A DNA stretch of 64,000 nucleotides from Lantana camara (lineage: Eukaryota > Streptophyta > Magnoliopsida > Lamiales > Verbenaceae), in contig CM074858.1 in assembly GCA_037501455.1 (NCBI GenBank), positions 34,903,001-34,967,000 on the forward strand, read 5' to 3'. A model generated the notes under the pieces. It saw only the letters and a list, made by a program, of their open reading frames with translations, did no database searches and was not told where the DNA came from. Within the stretch, counting starts at the first letter, position 1. The number at the start of each line of letters is the position of its first letter. Shown here one piece after another: positions 58,832 through 64,000 of the stretch. The translations under genes were made by a program, and so were the position numbers.

Positions 58832-59473
58832 TGTGGTGCGCCCATCCCACATCAGTTGTTGAGGGGAACCAAGTCCCCTTATAAGGGGGGATGGATACCT
58901 CACCCTGTGGACGCGTTCTGCGCTACGGCTGGGTTCTCCAGTGGGCACAGGAACAAAGTTGTGAGGGTGGTCTAATCTGATTCCCACCTAAAACGGATAA
59001 TATTCACAGGAAGGGTTTTGGGCTGTTACATATGGTACCAGAGTCAGGGCCCGCCGGTGTGCCAACGAGGACGCTGGGCCCTTATGGGGGGGTGGATGTG
59101 GTGCGCCCATCCCACATCGGTTGTTGAGGGGAACGAAGTCCCCCTTATAATTAAGGGGGGATCCAGTTCCTACCTAAAGCGGACAATGTTCACCGGAAGG
59201 GTTTTGAGCTGTTACATATGGTATCAGAGTCAGGGTCAGCCGGTGTGCCAGCGAGGACGCTGGGCCCTTATGGCGGGGTGGATGTGGTGCGCCCATCCCA
59301 CATCGGTTGTTGAGGGGAACTAATTAAGGGGAGATGGATACCTCACCCTGTGGACGCGTTCTGCGCTACGGCTGGGTTCTCCAGTGGACGCAGAAACAAA
59401 GTCGTGAGGGTGGTCTAATCCGTTTCCCACCTAAAACGGACAATATTCACAGGAAGGGTTTTGGGCCGTTACA
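58832..59473 (+). mobile_element. TRIM in tandem form: three LTRs, two internal regions
   Basis: Terminal-repeat retrotransposon in miniature. LTRs at 58832-59030 (199 bp), 59097-59216 (120 bp, internally deleted) and 59283-59473 (191 bp). Each starts tgtggtgcgcccatcccac and ends with a form of ggctgttaca. Between them are two 66-bp internal regions (59031-59096, 59217-59282), each with a primer site (tatggtaccagagtc, tatggtatcagagtc) and a G-rich tract before the next LTR. The array is flanked by aagtc (58827-58831 and 59474-59478). It has no coding capacity and would depend on proteins of other elements. Confidence 0.9.
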
Positions 59474-59478
59474 AAGTC

Positions 59479-59967
59479 AATTTGAAATATTTATAAAAAC
59501 AATTAATCTAAGTTATTCATCAACAGGCATGAGGTTATTGGAATTAATTATTGAAGCTTAATTTTATTTGAAATAACTTGCATGTTACGCCCATTCCCTT
59601 GACAACAATTCAATCATCAAATGAAGGGGAAAATGACGTATAGTACTCTTCGAGCGCCATTAATGGCCTTCATGAAGCAAGCTCCTCTGATTTTGGATAG
59701 CCAAAGTCCACAAAGTGTTGGAGACCAGAACAACTCAGCGTGCTTAATCCAAGGATTACAAAATCTTTCACGAGACCTATCAAAGTTTGAACATTTTCAA
59801 ACCATGCCTTTGAGAGCTTTATTTTCCAAATGACAAAGTTAATAACATAATTATAATAATATGTTTTGGATTAATCGTGTAGTTAAAAACAGTTAAGAAT
59901 GATTAGCCCAAAAGGGTCAGAAATGCATACCCCTAACTTTGCATGCCTAAGTACTAAATATTTATTA
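59479..59967 (+). other. Spacer with one unassigned short open frame
   Basis: An open frame of 70 codons at 59621-59833 (starts MKGKMTYSTLRAPL) has a less AT-biased, less repetitive composition than its surroundings. I recognise no domain, and no splice context or neighbour supports it. It could be a gene fragment or chance. The rest of the stretch is plain AT-rich DNA. Confidence 0.25.
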
Positions 59968-60543
59968 GAAAAAAATTATCATTTTCGTCCCATAATATAA
60001 CCCCTTTTCAATTTTGATCCCAACAGTTGTCATGTTCTCAATTTACGTCTCACAAAGTCAATTTTTTCTTGAATTAGGTCCGATTAACCAATTTCCGTCC
60101 AAAACAAACGGTTGACCGTTAGAAAATTTACTTTTTATCCCATTTTCTTAAAAAACTTACTTTTTACCATTTTAAAAATTATTTTTGACTGCTAAAATAA
60201 TATATATTATACGTATTATATATGTATTATACTGTACAATACATATATATTATATATTATATAATATATACAATATTTTGTTTGGGGTGAAAATATATAA
60301 TTTAAATAGTTTGGGGGTGAAATACATAATTTAGATAGTTGGGGTAGTTTTAAAAATAAAAAGAACTAAAAGAGGAAAGAGCAATTTCTTTAATGGTCAA
60401 ACGTTAAATTTGGACGGAAATTGGTCAATGGGACCTAATTTAAGAAAAATGTGACTTTATGAGACGCAAATTGAGAACATGACAACTGTTAAGACCAAAA
60501 TTTAAAAGGGATTACATTATGGGACGAAAATGATAATTTTCCC
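59968..60543 (+). mobile_element. Mutator-like MITE, 576 bp, target duplication tatttatta
   Basis: Inverted repeats of about 175 bp. The left end gaaaaaaattatcattttcg and the reverse complement of the right end gggaaaattatcattttcgt continue in parallel through cgtcccataat, cagttgtcatgttctcaatt and ccaatttccgtccaaa. They are flanked by identical 9-bp tatttatta (59959-59967 and 60544-60552). The centre is AT-rich and non-coding. A 9-bp duplication with long inverted repeats is typical of Mutator-like elements; no transposase is present. Confidence 0.88.
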
Positions 60544-60941
60544 TATTTATTAATGCGGTGTGACATAGTACTAACCCTTTAAGCGGAGGCCTCCTTAGAT
60601 ATTTTGTTGGAAAAACGACTTTGAAAAGTAGTGGAAATTTAGAAAAAATTTCAACATGAATCGTTTGCTTGCAATTTTTATTTTGAGTCGCCCTGAAATG
60701 TTTCTTCATGTAATACTGAATTTCCCATATCTTGATCGGTTCTTTTCTTCCAGACTTCAAAGTAAAAGCCCTCTAGAATGTATTCACACCAAATTGATAT
60801 TCAAATCAAATTAGTGAGTATGTTAGTACTATAATCAGTGGATCGAAAGAAACATGAAAGTAGAAATTGACAATAAGAATTATCTCTCTTCAAAATCCAA
60901 ATTGATGTGTGAGAGAATTCACGCATAAGCCCCAATGTAAA
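60544..60941 (+). other. Spacer without identified feature
   Basis: About 400 bp with no recognised coding, RNA or repeat signal. Confidence 0.55.
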
Positions 60942-60949
60942 GGGTCCAT

Positions 60950-61445
60950 CTAGAAAGCATGGACACGACAAAAAAGTGTCCTTCCAGTGTCTGACACGTG
61001 TCGAACACGGACACGCCTCAGATACAGCTTCAACATGTGTCGGACACGGTTAAAATGTGTCCGAAATAAAAATAATTAAAAAAAAAAAGGACATGGTGTC
61101 GGACACGGCGGGATGAAGTGTCCGACCCGGATTGGACAAGGCGGGGGAATTTTATAATTATATAAAGTTTTTTATGCCTTTTTTAATATTTTTAGAATTT
61201 TTTTGGGGACAAAATTGAAATAATAAAACTTATTTGAATTTTTAATATTACCTACTGTCGTAAATATTTTATTTTACATAGATTATACTTATAAAATATT
61301 TTTATTTTTATATAAAATATATTTATTTATATAGAATATCACCGTGTCGAAGTTATGTCATGTCCTAAAATTTTGAAAAAATCCGTGTCGCCGTATCCGT
61401 GTCGTGTCGTATCCGTGTCACCATGTCCATGTCCGTGCAACATAC
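60950..61445 (+). mobile_element. GTGTC-rich element, probably a hAT-type MITE
   Basis: About 500 bp rich in gtgtcggacacg-type motifs near both ends, in opposite sense: ggacacgacaaaaaagtgtcc on the left side, ccgtgtcgtgtcgtatccgt on the right. The ends ctagaaagcatggacac and (reverse complement) gtatgttgcacggacat are weak inverted repeats. The flanks gggtccat (60942-60949) and gggcccat (61446-61453) match at 7 of 8, which fits the 8-bp duplication of hAT elements. The centre is AT-rich with no reading frame. Confidence 0.5.
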
Positions 61446-61453
61446 GGGCCCAT

Positions 61454-62534
61454 TTATCCGTAGGTTAGGGTTCATATTTTTCCTTTTTCTTTTCTTTTCT
61501 CGGAAATAGAGAAGACGCTTCGAGAACCTCGGTTTGAGAAAAAGAGAAAAACTCTCCAGCTTTTTATCTTGGAAAATTAACGATTCGTCTCTTCTGTTAG
61601 TATAGCGATCTTATATTTTCTAGAATTATGTTTTAATGTCATGAGATAATTAAGATAAATAATAAATAATTGCATTATTAATTAATATCTCTTATCCTAA
61701 CAACTTTAGGATATGTACCCGCCAAAAAAAAAAAAAAAAAAAGGGCAAAAAAACAACTTTAGAATATGATCTCTTATTTATTTATTTCATAAATAAATAA
61801 ACTAAGACATTACCCTTTATTTATTTCACAAATAAATAATTTATGATATTATCCTTTTATTAATTTCATAAATAAATAAAATAGTATAATATCCTTATGA
61901 TATTATCCTTTACTTATTTATTTCATAAATAAATTATTTATGATATTATCCTTTTATTTATTTCATAAATAATTAAACTGGGATAATATCCTTATGATAT
62001 CCTTTATTTATTTCATAAAAAGATAAAATAGGATAATATCATGAAATAAATAAAGTAGGACAATTATCTTTTATTTTTTTCTTAAATAAATAAACTAATA
62101 TTCTAATTAATAATTAATTAATAATTAATTATTTATTAGGCTTCTTTATTTCAGATCGGACTTTAGAATTAATTCTCCAATTAATTCTAATGTACCTTTA
62201 TAATTAATTATCCAATCAATTATATTTGGGCTTGACAATTATTCTCAAATTAATTATATTTTAGGCTTTACAATTAATTCTCTAATTAATTAACACATGG
62301 TCCAATTTCTCAATTGGACCATGCAGCCGAACTTGCTCACGTGTAGCAGGTGTACTTTACACGTGTGGTCTCATTTCAATCAATTATTTGATCTTTCCAA
62401 CAATACCCTTTGAACCTGACACTTTTGTGTGATCCTCTGGGTTCATTATTCAGTTAGTAGAAAGCTTTTTTAATTAATGAATACACTTATTAATTAATTA
62501 GCTCATAGATCATATGACCGTAGTCTAGGAACAA
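61454..62534 (-). repeat. Antisense remnant of a copia LTR related to H
   Basis: The reverse complement of about 62280-62534 follows the plan of LTR H at about 15710-15925: gactacggtcat (H: gactatgctcat), a run of aattaatt, aacccagaggatcacacaa (H: aacctagagggtcacacaca), then acacgtgt-type motifs. Similarity is partial, so this is a diverged family member. It is cut at 62535 by the next LTR. Its left limit is not clear. The minisatellite at 61770-62095 lies inside it. Confidence 0.5.
61770..62095 (+). repeat. Palindromic AT-rich minisatellite
   Basis: About seven units with a core ttatttatttcataaataaa, itself nearly self-complementary, joined by tatgatattatcc-type linkers; the period is roughly 40 bp. 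Units differ by small changes. Confidence 0.8.
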
Positions 62535-64000
62535 TGTAGCACCCCTTAACACGTGGAGGTAGCACACCCCCGCACTATAGGCCAATCCACATACGAAACG
62601 GCCAATCCGTACATGAATCAACCTATAGCGAACGGGTGACAATGCAATACATGCGGGATTACTTATACACGCAACAAAATAAAGCGGAAGCATAAACTAG
62701 TTTCTATCAAATATTTCCATTTATCACATCATGACATTTCTCGTTTACTAACTAAAATATGTTCTAACCTTCCATATCAATACATTATCATCTCCAAATA
62801 TAAAACAATAGTATTAACCACAATTTCATAAGTAACAACAAACAATCAAATACACGAACCATGGTTGACTCAACTACATGAACTGGACTCGACTCGACTC
62901 CCGCCTAGCGTGCACCTGCAATAACCTGAAAGGTGGAGGCGTCAGTCTGTGAAGACCGAGTGAGGGGTTTATATACATATTAGCGCAGATAACATGCAAG
63001 TCATACTCTCGGGTAAAGATTTATAAAAGATAAATATACAAGTTCAATAATAATATAGCTTCGCCCGAGAATACAACTGTCAATATTAAATACTTGTTCT
63101 TTTCATGCAATCGATACATGGCCCCGGCGAGTAAGGGCGGTCTCCAACCGAACTCCAAATGTACATGAACATGCTTGCTTTATTATTAAACAATAAGTGA
63201 TCATGTAATTCATTTATCTTGCAATCGTGCATGTGTAATCATATAACACGTTCATGGAATGGAAATCATGCAATAACCCGAGGACAATCCGCGGTGCCGG
63301 ATTCATCCCCAGTCTCCTTCTTCCTTCGGTTTGATGATGGGATTGCAAGGCCCCAACATCCATGCATGTTGAGCAGAGGGTACATGAATCCCTAAGCCCA
63401 GATCTCCTTCCTCCACTAACCTCCTAGTGGATTCAGGGGTGACCCCAAATGCGGTGAGGATAGTGCCAGAGTTACCCGTCAGCCTTTGCTTTCCCGGTTA
63501 GCTCTAGTCACTACCCTCGGGCCCAACTTGAACGGTCCTGCTACTTGCCTAAAACATGCTTGATTCATGACAATAACATGGCTTGCTTGCGTTTCATGAA
63601 CACGACTTGAAATGATAAGTGATTTCATGAAATTATAAATATAAATACCTTTGGCCGAAAGATCACGTAAAGGTTATACGGGTTCTATATAACTAGCAAT
63701 TAAACCTCACCTGACAGGCGACACACTACTCGTGAATGCGTGAACGTGTTTATGCTCGACAATCTCCACCCTGGAGAATAACTGGACAAGAAACGGGACA
63801 ATATACGTGTATGAGACTACAATTCAAGGACATTACTTCATAAAAGACGAACGGCGTGATCGAGTACGAGACATCACGCAATAAACAATGTGGCATCTAA
63901 ATATCACGTTTTGGCATGTAATCAATCATATAATAACAATTCGGGGTCAAAGAAGTCGTCGGATCGAGGGGCTAAAAATGTAATTTTATGCAGAATGTTT
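62535..64000 (-). repeat. Start of a long gypsy LTR in antisense, runs off window
   Basis: On the + strand it begins tgtagcacccc, with cccccgcac 40 bp in. The reverse complement is gtgcgggggtgtgctacc ... ggggtgctaca, the 3' end of a gypsy LTR. Later text (about 63115-63140 and 63270-63520) contains blocks resembling the middle modules of LTRs A and G in reverse orientation. Whether it is a solo LTR or part of a full element cannot be seen. Confidence 0.75.

Noticed and set aside
1..64000. Host genes, tRNA, rRNA or organelle insertions
   Set aside because: I looked for them by eye in the stretches outside elements and found none; weakly conserved or very short ones could have been missed.

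Overview
This window is plant nuclear repeat DNA: a nested stack of LTR retrotransposons and their decayed relatives. I found no host protein-coding gene, tRNA or rRNA gene that I would defend. A flowering plant, probably a eudicot with a transposon-rich genome, is suggested by chromodomain Ty3/gypsy elements with very long LTRs (about 3-4 kb), Ty1/copia elements primed by initiator tRNA-Met, a TRIM, a plant-type L1 LINE ORF1, several MITEs and AT-rich spacers. The species cannot be named from this sequence.

Layout, left part. 1-657 is the leader of a copia element related to copia H. Gypsy A (658-9630, + strand) is inserted at 658. Its 3' LTR is cut at 9630 by gypsy B (minus strand). B is split inside its RT region by copia H (14727-33578, + strand, target duplication tcggt). 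The 3' LTR of H is split by gypsy-derived element D (23779-32530, + strand, target duplication ggttg), which carries gag but almost no pol. B resumes at 33584 and stops abruptly inside gag near 35424. There the sequence changes to about 120 bp of unrelated element tail, ending in a polypurine tract and an LTR (I, 35548-42259). LTR I holds a minus-strand solo LTR (C, 37700-41792, target duplication catgc). The right side of A, the 5' half of B and the left side of I are missing, so a large deletion or exchange joined B to I.

Layout, right part. A truncated minus-strand LINE ORF1 (42260-44160) abuts LTR I. AT-rich DNA then carries two small solo LTR-like elements (F1, F2). F1 is split by a 4.1-kb solo LTR (E). 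Next come local tandem duplications, a 9-bp-target-duplication MITE (J) split by a 3.6-kb solo gypsy LTR (G), a foldback element, a three-LTR tandem TRIM, a Mutator-like MITE with 9-bp target duplication, a hAT-like MITE, a palindromic minisatellite inside an antisense copia LTR remnant, and the start of another antisense long LTR that runs off the window.

All coding parts belong to transposons (gag, protease, integrase, reverse transcriptase, RNase H, LINE ORF1). Nearly all carry in-frame stops or frameshifts, so no element here looks autonomous. The most unusual signals are structural. Clusters of GC-rich dyads lie at similar depth (about 1.0-1.6 kb) in the long LTRs of five gypsy families. 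A tandem array of about 13 hairpin units, two with matched changes on both arms, replaces pol in element D. The TRIM is in a three-LTR tandem form with clean flanking duplication. MITE J has a paralogous unoccupied site inside the same window.
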